Shown here: positions 36,099 through 44,189 of the stretch, piece after piece
Numbering within the stretch: the stretch's first letter is position 1
Layout of the letters: the number at the start of each line of letters is the position of its first letter
Source of the DNA: Tenacibaculum haliotis
Lineage (GTDB): Bacteria; Bacteroidota; Bacteroidia; Flavobacteriales; Flavobacteriaceae
DNA: 64,000 bases
NCBI RefSeq assembly: GCF_025215075.1
Contig: NZ_JAOBTH010000021.1
Coordinates: 48,351 to 112,350 of the forward strand
Direction of reading: 5' to 3'
Notes under the pieces: generated by a model
Told to the model about the DNA's origin: nothing
The model's input: only the letters and a program-made list of their open reading frames with translations
Database searches by the model: none
Position numbers and translations under genes: made by a program

Positions 36099-37427
36099 AT
36101 GCTACACAAAGAAAATATCTTAATTGTTGATGATGATATTCATATATTAGAACTTATTCAACGTCATTTAAAATCGTTAAATTATCATACTTACAAAGCA
36201 GTTTCTGTAAAAGAAGCGTTGCAGATATTAAAAGATCAGCCTATTGATTTGTTAATTACAGATTTGCAAATGCCAGGTGTTGATGGGTTAGAGTTGATAA
36301 AATATACATCAGAACATTTTCCGAAAATCCCTAAACTAGTTGTAACTGGTTTTCCATCTATTAATGGGGCTCTTGAAGTAATGAGATCAGGAGCAGTAGA
36401 TTATATTACAAAACCATTTACAAAAGAGGAATTAAAAACAGCAATATTAAAATCATTAGAAAATAAATCTAAATTAAAAAGAACGGTTAAAATTGAAGAT
36501 GAAGAACCTAAAAAAACTTCTTATGGAGAATTGATAGGAAATTCACCTGCAATTCAAAAAGTTACAGATGTAATTGAACGGCTTAAAAATAATAAAGCAA
36601 CAGTATTTATTTCTGGAGAAAGCGGAACAGGTAAGGAGTTGGTAGCGCGTTCTATACATTATATGGGTAAATTTTCCTCGGCACCATTTATAGCTGTAAA
36701 TTGTGGCGGTATTCCAGAAAATTTATTAGAATCAGAATTATTTGGGTATGTAAAAGGGGCGTTTACTGGAGCAGATTCAAACAGGTCAGGTTTTTTTCAA
36801 GCAGCTAATAAAGGAACTTTGTTTTTAGATGAGATAGGAAATGCTTCTTTGGCAGCACAGTTGCGATTGCTTAGAGTTTTACAAGAAAAGGAAGTAGTAA
36901 GAGTTGGTTCACAAAAAACAGAAAAAGTAGACGTTCGGGTAATTGCGGCAACGAATATAGATTTACAAGAGCTGATTAAAAAAGGTAGATTTAGAGAAGA
37001 TTTATATTATAGGTTAACAGTTGTGCAAATAGATGTTCCTACTTTAGCACAACGTGTTTCTGATATACCATTATTGGTTGAAAAATTCCTTTTTAAATAC
37101 GGGGTTGAATATAAAGATCGATTCATGAGAATAAGTTCAGAAGCATTAGATATACTTAAAAGATATCATTGGCCAGGAAACATTAGAGAATTAGAAAATG
37201 TAATTCAACGTGGAGTAATTATGTGTGATACCTCGGTGGAGATAGAGCACCTTCCAGATTATGTAAAGTATCAAATTGATTTTTCTAAAACTCAAGAGTT
37301 AATATCTTTAAAAGAGTTTGAAAAAAATTACATTATTCAGGTTCTAGCAGCTACAAATAATAATAAAACAAAAGCTGCAGAAATTCTTAAAATAGATAGA
37401 AAAACACTTCGAGAAAAGTTAAAGTAA
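36099..37427 (+). CDS. NtrC-family sigma-54-dependent response regulator
   Basis: The 442-residue protein has a receiver domain (phospho-Asp55 in LLITDLQMPG) and an AAA+ sigma-54 interaction domain with Walker A GESGTGKELVAR. The sigma-54-contacting loop is GAFTGA, within ELFGYVKGAFTGADSN, and EIGNASLAAQLRLLRVLQE follows. A Fis-type HTH is at the C-terminus (NKTKAAEILKIDRKTLREKL). It activates promoters with -24/-12 elements from distant sites. A candidate target promoter lies about 130 bases after its own stop, in front of the next operon. Confidence 0.95.
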   Translation: MLHKENILIVDDDIHILELIQRHLKSLNYHTYKAVSVKEALQILKDQPIDLLITDLQMPGVDGLELIKYTSEHFPKIPKLVVTGFPSINGALEVMRSGAVDYITKPFTKEELKTAILKSLENKSKLKRTVKIEDEEPKKTSYGELIGNSPAIQKVTDVIERLKNNKATVFISGESGTGKELVARSIHYMGKFSSAPFIAVNCGGIPENLLESELFGYVKGAFTGADSNRSGFFQAANKGTLFLDEIGNASLAAQLRLLRVLQEKEVVRVGSQKTEKVDVRVIAATNIDLQELIKKGRFREDLYYRLTVVQIDVPTLAQRVSDIPLLVEKFLFKYGVEYKDRFMRISSEALDILKRYHWPGNIRELENVIQRGVIMCDTSVEIEHLPDYVKYQIDFSKTQELISLKEFEKNYIIQVLAATNNNKTKAAEILKIDRKTLREKLK

Positions 37428-37446
37428 AAAATGAGTATAAATGTAT

Positions 37447-37474
37447 CATGTGGGTAATTTTTACTCGCACGATG
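37447..37474. promoter_or_regulatory. Candidate enhancer site for the NtrC-type activator
   Basis: An imperfect inverted repeat, CAT-GTG-G-GTAA facing TTACtCGCACgATG, is centred near 37460. That is about 110 bases upstream of the predicted -12 element at 37570, a normal enhancer distance. Confidence 0.4.
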
Positions 37475-37555
37475 TGTTTTGGGTAAAAATAATTTAAATA
37501 AGTAGTTGTCTGTATTTTAGTGTTTTACGTGTTTATTTTTAATTTATTTTATTTT

Positions 37556-37572
37556 TTGGTATGTCTATTGTC
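37556..37572 (+). promoter_or_regulatory. Candidate sigma-54 promoter
   Basis: TTGGTATGTCTATTGTC has GG at 37558-37559 and GT at 37570-37571 with exactly 10 bases between, close to the TGGCAC-N5-TTGC form. The -12 GC is GT here. It is 34 bases upstream of the Cys-rich small gene and just downstream of a sigma-54 activator gene. Confidence 0.5.
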
Positions 37573-37605
37573 AATAGATAATAGATATTCAAAATAGTAT
37601 AATTT

Positions 37606-37794
37606 ATGGACACTAATGAAAGAAGTTTATGTAGTACTTGTAATGATGTTAATTCTTGTAACTTAACATCAAATAAAGTTTTTATTTGGTCTTGTAGTGA
37701 GTTTATGCAAGAAAAAGTATCAGAAAATAAAACAACTACAAAGGCAATTAATTTTAATGCGGTAAAAAGCAAAAAAGAATTAGAACTTATTTAA
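37606..37794 (+). CDS. Cys-rich small protein
   Basis: The 62-residue protein has four cysteines, Cys9, Cys12, Cys18 and Cys30 (LCSTCNDVNSC and WSCSEF), in a spacing that could bind a zinc ion. No signal peptide or membrane segment is present. It ends six bases before the glutamate dehydrogenase gene and is the first gene behind the candidate sigma-54 promoter. I have seen similar short proteins with the WSCSE end in Bacteroidota but know no function. The compact operon position and motif make it a real gene. Confidence 0.65.
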   Translation: MDTNERSLCSTCNDVNSCNLTSNKVFIWSCSEFMQEKVSENKTTTKAINFNAVKSKKELELI

Positions 37795-37800
37795 TTAAAA

Positions 37801-39096
37801 ATGACTTTAACAACAAGATTAAAACAGAAAAAAGAGCCAAAACAAGGAATGCTTCAGAATGTTATGAAGCAATTTGATGCTGCATCAGATTTGGTGAACT
37901 TGAATCCAAATATTAAAAAAATATTAGGGATAACAAATAACGAATTAATTATTCACTTTCCTGTTCGTATGGATAACGGAGAGGTAGAAATTTTTAAAGG
38001 ATATAGAGTACAGCACAATAATGCATTGGGACCTTACAAAGGAGGTTTAAGGTATCATCCAACAATAGATATAGATGCCGTTAAAGCATTAGCAATGTGG
38101 ATGACTTGGAAAACTTCTTTAACTGGCTTACCTTATGGTGGAGCAAAAGGAGGAATTCAAATGGATCCAAAGAAATATTCTCAATCAGAATTAGAGCGTA
38201 TAACAAGGCGTTTTACATTTGCTTTAGGAGATAATATTGGCCCAGAACACGATATTCCTGCACCAGATGTAAATACAAATGCGCAAACAATGGCTTGGAT
38301 TGCAGATACGTATATGTCTACAAAAGCACCTGCAGAAAGATCAAAAAATCAACATGTTGTAACAGGGAAGCCTGTTGGTTCTGGAGGTTTAGAAGGTAGA
38401 GATAGAGCTACAGGATACGGTGTGTTTTTAAATATAAAATTTTGGGCAGAACAAAAAAATGTAAATCTTAATGATAAAAAATTTATTGTTCAGGGCTTTG
38501 GAAATGTTGGTTTTTGGGCAGCTCATTTTTTAGAAAAAGAAGGTGCGAAAATGGTTGGAGTTCAAGATGCCTTTGGAGCTATTACAAATTTTAAAGGAAT
38601 TAATGTAAACGACTTATTTGAGTATACAAAATTTAATAAAGGAAGTATAGTTGGGTTTACTAAATCAGAAAAAGTAGTTAAAGAAGATTTCTTTAGTTTG
38701 GATTGTGATATTTGTATTCCAGCGGCTTTAGGTAATCAAATAACAAAAGAAAATGCATCAACAATAAAAGCTTTTTTAATTGCAGAAGGAGCAAACGGAC
38801 CAACGACAACTGAAGCAGAAAAAATGTTGTTAGAAAGAGGGGTTTCAATTATTCCCGATATTTTATGTAATTCAGGTGGTGTTATTGGTAGTTATTTTGA
38901 ATGGTTACAAAATAGGAACGGAGAATTATGGGAGCTTGACGAAATTATGGCAAAGCTTGATAAAAAAATGAGAGAAGTTTTTATTAAAGTTTTAAACATG
39001 TCAGAAAGCAGAAAGTTAGATATGAGGTCAGCAGCTTATGTAATCGCTATAGAACGTATAGAAAGAGCTTATGTACAACGTGGAATTTTTCCATAA
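37801..39096 (+). CDS. gdhA: Glutamate dehydrogenase (Glu/Leu/Phe/Val dehydrogenase family)
   Basis: The 431-residue enzyme reversibly deaminates glutamate to 2-oxoglutarate and ammonium. The substrate site is PYKGGLRYHP followed by GLPYGGAKGGIQMDP, with the catalytic-type Lys at 116. The nucleotide site is VQGFGNVGFWAAHFL near 230-244. The length fits hexameric GDHs. Coenzyme preference cannot be fixed by eye. It lies in a unit with a Cys-rich protein upstream and a GreA-like protein downstream, probably driven from a sigma-54 promoter, which suggests nitrogen or stress control. Confidence 0.9.
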   Translation: MTLTTRLKQKKEPKQGMLQNVMKQFDAASDLVNLNPNIKKILGITNNELIIHFPVRMDNGEVEIFKGYRVQHNNALGPYKGGLRYHPTIDIDAVKALAMWMTWKTSLTGLPYGGAKGGIQMDPKKYSQSELERITRRFTFALGDNIGPEHDIPAPDVNTNAQTMAWIADTYMSTKAPAERSKNQHVVTGKPVGSGGLEGRDRATGYGVFLNIKFWAEQKNVNLNDKKFIVQGFGNVGFWAAHFLEKEGAKMVGVQDAFGAITNFKGINVNDLFEYTKFNKGSIVGFTKSEKVVKEDFFSLDCDICIPAALGNQITKENASTIKAFLIAEGANGPTTTEAEKMLLERGVSIIPDILCNSGGVIGSYFEWLQNRNGELWELDEIMAKLDKKMREVFIKVLNMSESRKLDMRSAAYVIAIERIERAYVQRGIFP

Positions 39097-39107
39097 AATT
39101 TAGAGAA

Positions 39108-39500
39108 ATGAAATATGAAAAGTTAGTGATTGAAAAAAATGAGTTTCTTTTACTTAAACAGCTTTTAAATATAGAAGAAAAACAAAATGAAGCTACAGTT
39201 AAAAACCATATTTTAAAGTTAAGAGAAGAATTAAAAGAAGCAATTTTCCTTGATGAAAAAGAAATGTATCTAGATGTAGTTAGGTTTAATTCTTTAATTA
39301 CGGTGAGTTCAGAAGATAATGATTGGAACAATACTTTTCAATTAGTAGTACCCTTAAAAAGTAACATAGCTGAAAAAAAAGTATCAATCCTTATGCCAAT
39401 GGGAGCTGCAGTAATAGGGTATGCAAAGGGAGATGTAATTCAATGGGAGTTTCCTGGAGGAATAAAACGTTTACGGGTTTTAGATATTCAAAAAATATAA
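39108..39500 (+). CDS. GreA/GreB C-terminal-domain (Rnk-like) protein
   Basis: This 130-residue protein has a short N-terminal helical region (residues 1-50) and a C-terminal FKBP-like GreA domain with VSILMPMGAAVIGYAKGDVI followed by QWEFPGGIKRLRV. It lacks a full-length Gre coiled coil with its acidic tip, so it resembles Rnk-type proteins that bind RNA polymerase without cleaving RNA. It is 11 bases after gdhA, so it is probably cotranscribed. Its role in that unit is unknown. Confidence 0.75.
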   Translation: MKYEKLVIEKNEFLLLKQLLNIEEKQNEATVKNHILKLREELKEAIFLDEKEMYLDVVRFNSLITVSSEDNDWNNTFQLVVPLKSNIAEKKVSILMPMGAAVIGYAKGDVIQWEFPGGIKRLRVLDIQKI

Positions 39501-39512
39501 AAACATAAGATT

Positions 39513-39890
39513 ATGCAATCAAATAAGTATGTTAATTATGATACTGAAACACAGATTCTTCAAAGTCGAAGTTTTAGAGAATTAGATGTGTGGATTTCTC
39601 ATGTAAACTATGTAACGGAAGAATGTGATAGGTTAGCTAAAATAGCATCTAATTTAATTAAAAAGAAAGACTTAAGAGATGATTTATTATTGATGATAAA
39701 AAAAAACTCAGATATTTTAACTCAGCTACATAGTATTAGAAATGAAACAGAAAAACTAAATGAATGTGATGATGTTGCTTGTGATTTATTTTATTTAAAT
39801 GAGCATGAAGATGCAAGATATTTATATCTAAAGCATATTAAAAATTATAGGATATTAAAAGAAAAGGTTTTGTTAAGTCTTTATAATTGA
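39513..39890 (+). CDS. Helical hypothetical protein
   Basis: The 125-residue protein is almost entirely helical, with a central amphipathic stretch (SHVNYVTEECDRLAKIASNL) and a later ILTQLHSIRNETEKLNECDD segment. I recognise no domain. It follows the GreA-like gene by 12 bases and looks like the last gene of the operon. Its charged helices could mediate protein binding, but nothing identifies a partner. Confidence 0.55.
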   Translation: MQSNKYVNYDTETQILQSRSFRELDVWISHVNYVTEECDRLAKIASNLIKKKDLRDDLLLMIKKNSDILTQLHSIRNETEKLNECDDVACDLFYLNEHEDARYLYLKHIKNYRILKEKVLLSLYN

Positions 39891-39966
39891 CTAAAATAAT
39901 GCGTTGTATCTTGCAAAAAAAATAGACATAATAATTTAAGTTATGTATTATTGATAATATAGCAAG

Positions 39967-40545
39967 ATGAGCATTGTAAATATTAGAACATATCTAGAAA
40001 AATCACTAACAATTAATGATAATGATTGGAATTTTTTTACAGCTAGATTAAAACTAAAAAAAGTAAAAAAGCGTACAAAACTTTTAAATGTAGGAGAAGT
40101 AGAAAGGTCTATTTCTTTTATTGACAAGGGTATTGTACGTTTTTTTATTCCGAAAGAAGAAGAAGATAAAGAAACTACTTTTGGATTTTGTTTTAATAAT
40201 GAATTTGTAAGTGCTTACGATTCTTTTTTAACGCAATTGCCTTCGTTATATGAATTAGAAACACTTACGGATGTAGAGATGTGGAGCATGTCTTATGAAG
40301 ACTTACAAGAGGTTTATAAAAAAACGTCCATAGGAAATACTTTAGGAAGATTATCATCAGAACGTTTATTTTTAATAAAATCTAAAAGAGAGCAATCCTT
40401 ATTAAATGAAACAGCCGAAGAACGTTACCTTAATTTATTTGATGAACGTCCTAAGCTAATTAAAGAAATTCCACTAAAATATATTGCTTCATACATAGGT
40501 GTTACAGCGCAGGCTTTAAGCCGAATTAGAAAGCGAATTACTTAA
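39967..40545 (+). CDS. Crp/Fnr-family transcriptional regulator
   Basis: The 192-residue protein has an N-terminal cyclic-nucleotide-binding-like barrel (VGEVERSISFIDKGIVRFFI) and a C-terminal winged HTH ending in IPLKYIASYIGVTAQALSRI. There are no Cys residues arranged for an iron-sulfur cluster, so it is not a classical FNR. The phosphate-binding cassette of CRP is not conserved, so cAMP binding is doubtful. It stands between the GDH unit and the desaturase. Confidence 0.85.
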   Translation: MSIVNIRTYLEKSLTINDNDWNFFTARLKLKKVKKRTKLLNVGEVERSISFIDKGIVRFFIPKEEEDKETTFGFCFNNEFVSAYDSFLTQLPSLYELETLTDVEMWSMSYEDLQEVYKKTSIGNTLGRLSSERLFLIKSKREQSLLNETAEERYLNLFDERPKLIKEIPLKYIASYIGVTAQALSRIRKRIT

Positions 40546-40604
40546 CTTAGGTTCATTTTTTTTGCGATACTAAAATTGGTTCTTTGTAAGCTAATTTTAT
40601 AAGA

Positions 40605-41330
40605 ATGGTGATAGTAATTTTCATGATAATTTTATGGTATTCAGGGTTGTTTTTTCAAACCTTCTTTTTGCATAGATATTCAGCACATCAAACCTTTAAA
40701 ATGTCAAATTTTGGAGAAAAAGTGTGCTTCTTTTTAACTTGGTTAACACAAGGTTCTAATTATTTAAGTGCTTATGGTTATGGTGTAATGCACCGAATGC
40801 ATCATGCGTATGCCGATACCGAGAAAGATCCGCATTCACCTAAATACGATAGTAATTTATTTAGTATGATGTGGCGTACTAAAAATATGTATCAAGATAT
40901 CAATAATCAAAGAATAGCAATTGAAGAAAAATTTACCAAAAATGTACCACAATGGAAAAGCTTTGACAATTTTGCAAGTTCAAAGTTCTCTAGATTAACT
41001 TGGGGAGCATTATACGTTGTGTTTTTTATGTTTTTTGCAACTGCTTGGTGGCAATGGTTGTTTTTACCAGTAGCTTTTTTAATGGCACCAATACACGGAG
41101 TAATTATAAACTGGTTTGCACATATTTATGGTTATGTAAACTTTAAAGTAAGCGACACTTCAAAAAATTTATTACCATTCGATTTTTTAATGATGGGCGA
41201 AGGGTATCACAATAATCACCATGCTAATGGTGGTCGTGCTAATTTTGGTGGTGTAAGATGGCATGAAATAGATGTAACGTATTGTATTATGGTTGTTTTA
41301 GATAAAGTAAGGTTGATAAAATTAAAATAA
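40605..41330 (+). CDS. Acyl-CoA/fatty-acid desaturase
   Basis: The 241-residue membrane enzyme has the three His boxes of di-iron desaturases: HRYSAH near residues 23-28, HRMHHA near 62-67 and HNNHH near 205-209. Hydrophobic helices lie between them, for example VFFMFFATAWWQWLFLPVAF. It introduces a double bond into membrane fatty acyl chains. The size is shorter than eukaryotic relatives but usual for Bacteroidota members. The exact position of the double bond is inferred only from the family (delta-9 type). Confidence 0.88.
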   Translation: MVIVIFMIILWYSGLFFQTFFLHRYSAHQTFKMSNFGEKVCFFLTWLTQGSNYLSAYGYGVMHRMHHAYADTEKDPHSPKYDSNLFSMMWRTKNMYQDINNQRIAIEEKFTKNVPQWKSFDNFASSKFSRLTWGALYVVFFMFFATAWWQWLFLPVAFLMAPIHGVIINWFAHIYGYVNFKVSDTSKNLLPFDFLMMGEGYHNNHHANGGRANFGGVRWHEIDVTYCIMVVLDKVRLIKLK

Positions 41331-41420
41331 AAGTACTTTTAAATTGTATTTTGTAATTGTGTCAGGCTTATTGTAAATGGCATATATTTTGACGATAAAT
41401 AGTATCTTCAATAAAAAAAC

Positions 41421-43187
41421 ATGCAGCAACATACCTCATCAAAAGAAAACAAAAAGAAACCTAAAGTATCAATAGGAAAAGCATTTAAAACTATTATTTG
41501 GCCACGTAAAAACTTAGTTTTAATTGGTTTAGTTTTAATAGTAATAAGTAGGTTGGCAAGTTTGGTTGCTCCACTAAAAATTAAATCACTGCTAGATGAT
41601 GTAATTCCTAATAAAGATTACAATGCGTTATACAGCTTATTATTTGTTGTTGGCGCAGCTATTTTAATTCAAGCAATAACTTCATTTTTATTAACACGTA
41701 TTTTAAGTGTACAAGCACAATATTTAATTTCAGAATTGCGCGCAAAAGTGCAAAAGAAAGTTTTGTCTTTACCCATTAGTTTTTTCGATAACACAAAATC
41801 AGGAGCCTTAGTTTCTCGAATTATGAGTGATGTAGAAGGGGTTCGTAATTTAATAGGAACCGGATTGGTTCAATTAGTTGGAGGGTCAATCACAGCCATA
41901 ATTTCTTTAATTTTATTGATAAACATAAGTTGGTCAATGACGCTGTTTGTATTAATACCTGTAATTATTTTCGGGTTAGTTGCTTTAAAAGCATTTAAAT
42001 ATATCAGGCCTATTTTTAGAAATAGAGGTGTAATTAATGCTGAGGTAAAAGGACGATTAACTGAAACGTTAGCAGGTGTAAGAGTCATAAAAGCATTTAA
42101 TGCAGAGCAACAAGAAAACGAATCTTTTGAAAAAGGAGTAGCTCTTTTGTTTCAGAATGTAAAAAAGAGTTTAACAGCAACGGCAATCATGACAAGTTCG
42201 GCAACTTTTTTATTAGGAATTGCTTCTACAGGAATTATGGGAATTGGTGGTTATAAAATTATGATGGGTGAATTAACCGTTGGAGATTTTTTATCATTTA
42301 CTTTTTTATTAGGTTTAATGATTGCGCCAATTGTACAAATGAGTAATATCGGAAGTCAATTAACGGAGGCTTTAGCAGGTTTAGATAGAACCGAAGAGTT
42401 GATGAACATGGAAGCTGAGGAAGATGATGCAGAAAGAACTATTGAGTTGAAAGATGTAAACGGAGCCATAAAATTTGACGATGTTTCTTTTTCATATGAA
42501 GAAGGAAAACAGGTACTAAATAATATTAGTTTTAAAGTACCTAAAGGAACCGTAACAGCATTGGTTGGAAGTTCTGGTTCTGGTAAATCTACCATTGCAG
42601 GATTATCGGCGACTTTTTTAAATCCAAAATCAGGAAAAGTATCGATTGATGATTACGATATGTCAAAAGTTAAATTAAGCAGTTACCGTAAAAATTTAGG
42701 AGTCGTTTTACAGGATGAGTTTTTATTTGAAGGATCAATAAGAGAAAACATTTTATTCCCAAGACCAGATGCAACTGAAAAAGAATTACAAAATGCTGTA
42801 AAAGCAGCGTATGTAAATGAATTTACCGATCGTTTTGATGACGGATTAAATACGTTAATTGGTGAAAGAGGTGTAAAACTTTCTGGCGGACAACGTCAGC
42901 GTTTGGCAATTGCAAGAGCCATTTTAGCAAATCCTAAAATTATTATTTTAGATGAAGCTACCTCTAGTTTAGATACCGAAAGTGAAGCATTGATTCAGAA
43001 AAGTTTATCCGAATTAATAAAAGAAAGAACAACTATTGTAATTGCGCATAGATTAAGCACTATTAAACAAGCAGATCAAATATTGGTGATTGAAGCTGGT
43101 TCGATAGTAGAAAGAGGTACACATGACGAGTTGATAAAAAAACAAGGGAGATATTTTGAGTTGTACACCTATCAATCAAAAATTTAA
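41421..43187 (+). CDS. ABC exporter (MsbA-like fused permease and ATPase)
   Basis: The 588-residue half-transporter has six transmembrane helices in residues 30-310 and an ATPase domain in the C-terminal 240 residues. Walker A is LVGSSGSGKSTIAG, the signature is KLSGGQRQRLAIARAIL, and Walker B IIILDEATSSLD and IVIAHRLSTI follow. It would homodimerise and export a lipid or peptide. The gene has a long perfect palindrome as terminator and no operon partner, so the substrate is unassigned. Confidence 0.9.
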   Translation: MQQHTSSKENKKKPKVSIGKAFKTIIWPRKNLVLIGLVLIVISRLASLVAPLKIKSLLDDVIPNKDYNALYSLLFVVGAAILIQAITSFLLTRILSVQAQYLISELRAKVQKKVLSLPISFFDNTKSGALVSRIMSDVEGVRNLIGTGLVQLVGGSITAIISLILLINISWSMTLFVLIPVIIFGLVALKAFKYIRPIFRNRGVINAEVKGRLTETLAGVRVIKAFNAEQQENESFEKGVALLFQNVKKSLTATAIMTSSATFLLGIASTGIMGIGGYKIMMGELTVGDFLSFTFLLGLMIAPIVQMSNIGSQLTEALAGLDRTEELMNMEAEEDDAERTIELKDVNGAIKFDDVSFSYEEGKQVLNNISFKVPKGTVTALVGSSGSGKSTIAGLSATFLNPKSGKVSIDDYDMSKVKLSSYRKNLGVVLQDEFLFEGSIRENILFPRPDATEKELQNAVKAAYVNEFTDRFDDGLNTLIGERGVKLSGGQRQRLAIARAILANPKIIILDEATSSLDTESEALIQKSLSELIKERTTIVIAHRLSTIKQADQILVIEAGSIVERGTHDELIKKQGRYFELYTYQSKI

Positions 43188-43205
43188 ATGTCATTAATAA
43201 TAAAC

Positions 43206-43253
43206 TTATAAAATAAAAAAGCATCCGAATTCGGATGCTTTTTTATTTTATAA
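43206..43253. terminator. 48-base perfect palindrome acting as terminator
   Basis: Bases 43206-43229 are the exact reverse complement of 43230-43253, with core GCATCCGAATTCGGATGC and A/T flanks. It lies 18 bases after the ABC-exporter stop and would fold into a long hairpin with T-runs in either direction. Confidence 0.9.
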
Positions 43254-43325
43254 ATTCATAGAAGTTGTGTAAGTTTACTGCTAATACTCGACTGTATTTT
43301 ATAGTAATAAAACATCCATAAAAAA

Positions 43326-44078
43326 ATGAAAAAAATAGTCTTATTAATAGTAATTGCAGTAATTTCTTTAGCTTGTAAAAATGAATCAAAAAAAGAAGTT
43401 GTTAAAGAAGAAAAATCAGTTGCTAAATATCCTGAAAAATTAGCTAAAGTTTTTCAAAAACATGGAGGTATTGATAATTGGCGTAAAATGAAAACATTGT
43501 CGTATGGTTTAAAAGGAGAGGAACATACTACGGATTTACATTCAAGAAAAGCAGTAATCAATTCGAAAGAATATTCGTTAGGTTATGATGGTAAAAACGT
43601 TTGGGTTTCAGATACTACGAAGTATAAAAAAGATCCTAATTTTTATTATAACCTATATTTTTATTTTTATACAATGCCTTTTGTTTTGGCAGATGACGGA
43701 ATTGTATATTCAGAAACAAAACCATTAGAGTTTGAAGGAAAAAAATATCCAGGGTTTAAAATTTCATACAATGCAAATGTAGGTTCATCACCAGATGATA
43801 ATTATTTTATTTATTACGATGAAACTACCAACGAAATGAGTTGGTTAGCTTATACAGTTACGTATCACAGTAAAAAAGCATCAAATAAAAAGAGTATTAT
43901 TAGATATAACGATTGGCAAAACGTTAACGGGTTTTTATTACCTAAATCTTTAACGTGGTATAAAAAACATGAAAATGGTAATCCTACTGAGCCAGCAAGA
44001 GAACCTACCAAATTTGTATTACCTTTATTAAGTGAAGCATCATTTGATGCTGACTTTTATGCAAAACCAACAAAATAA
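43326..44078 (+). CDS. DUF6503-like lipoprotein
   Basis: The 250-residue lipoprotein has a signal ending LACKN (Cys at residue 17). The body is rich in Tyr, Phe and Trp and alternates strands, with KVFQKHGGIDNWRKMKTLSY near the start and TWYKKHENGNPTEPAREPTK near the end. It resembles the DUF6503 group of Bacteroidota lipoproteins with unknown role. The small membrane-protein gene begins at the base immediately after its stop codon, so it may belong to the symporter unit. Confidence 0.65.
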   Translation: MKKIVLLIVIAVISLACKNESKKEVVKEEKSVAKYPEKLAKVFQKHGGIDNWRKMKTLSYGLKGEEHTTDLHSRKAVINSKEYSLGYDGKNVWVSDTTKYKKDPNFYYNLYFYFYTMPFVLADDGIVYSETKPLEFEGKKYPGFKISYNANVGSSPDDNYFIYYDETTNEMSWLAYTVTYHSKKASNKKSIIRYNDWQNVNGFLLPKSLTWYKKHENGNPTEPAREPTKFVLPLLSEASFDADFYAKPTK

Positions 44079-44186
44079 ATGGATTCACAAAAATATACTT
44101 GGAAAAAAGAATATACAGTAGTGTTGATTGCAAATATAGTTTACATCGCATTATTTTATATTATTACAAATTTATATACGAATTAG
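44079..44186 (+). CDS. 35-residue membrane microprotein next to the symporter
   Basis: The ATG at 44079 opens a 35-codon frame ending with TAG at 44186. It has a charged N-terminus (DSQKYTWKKEYTVV) and one transmembrane helix (VLIANIVYIALFYIITNLY). It starts directly after the DUF6503 stop and ends three bases before the symporter start. Small single-helix partners are known beside sodium/solute symporters, so an accessory subunit is plausible. No similarity search was possible. Confidence 0.65.
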   Translation: MDSQKYTWKKEYTVVLIANIVYIALFYIITNLYTN

Positions 44187-44189
44187 AAT

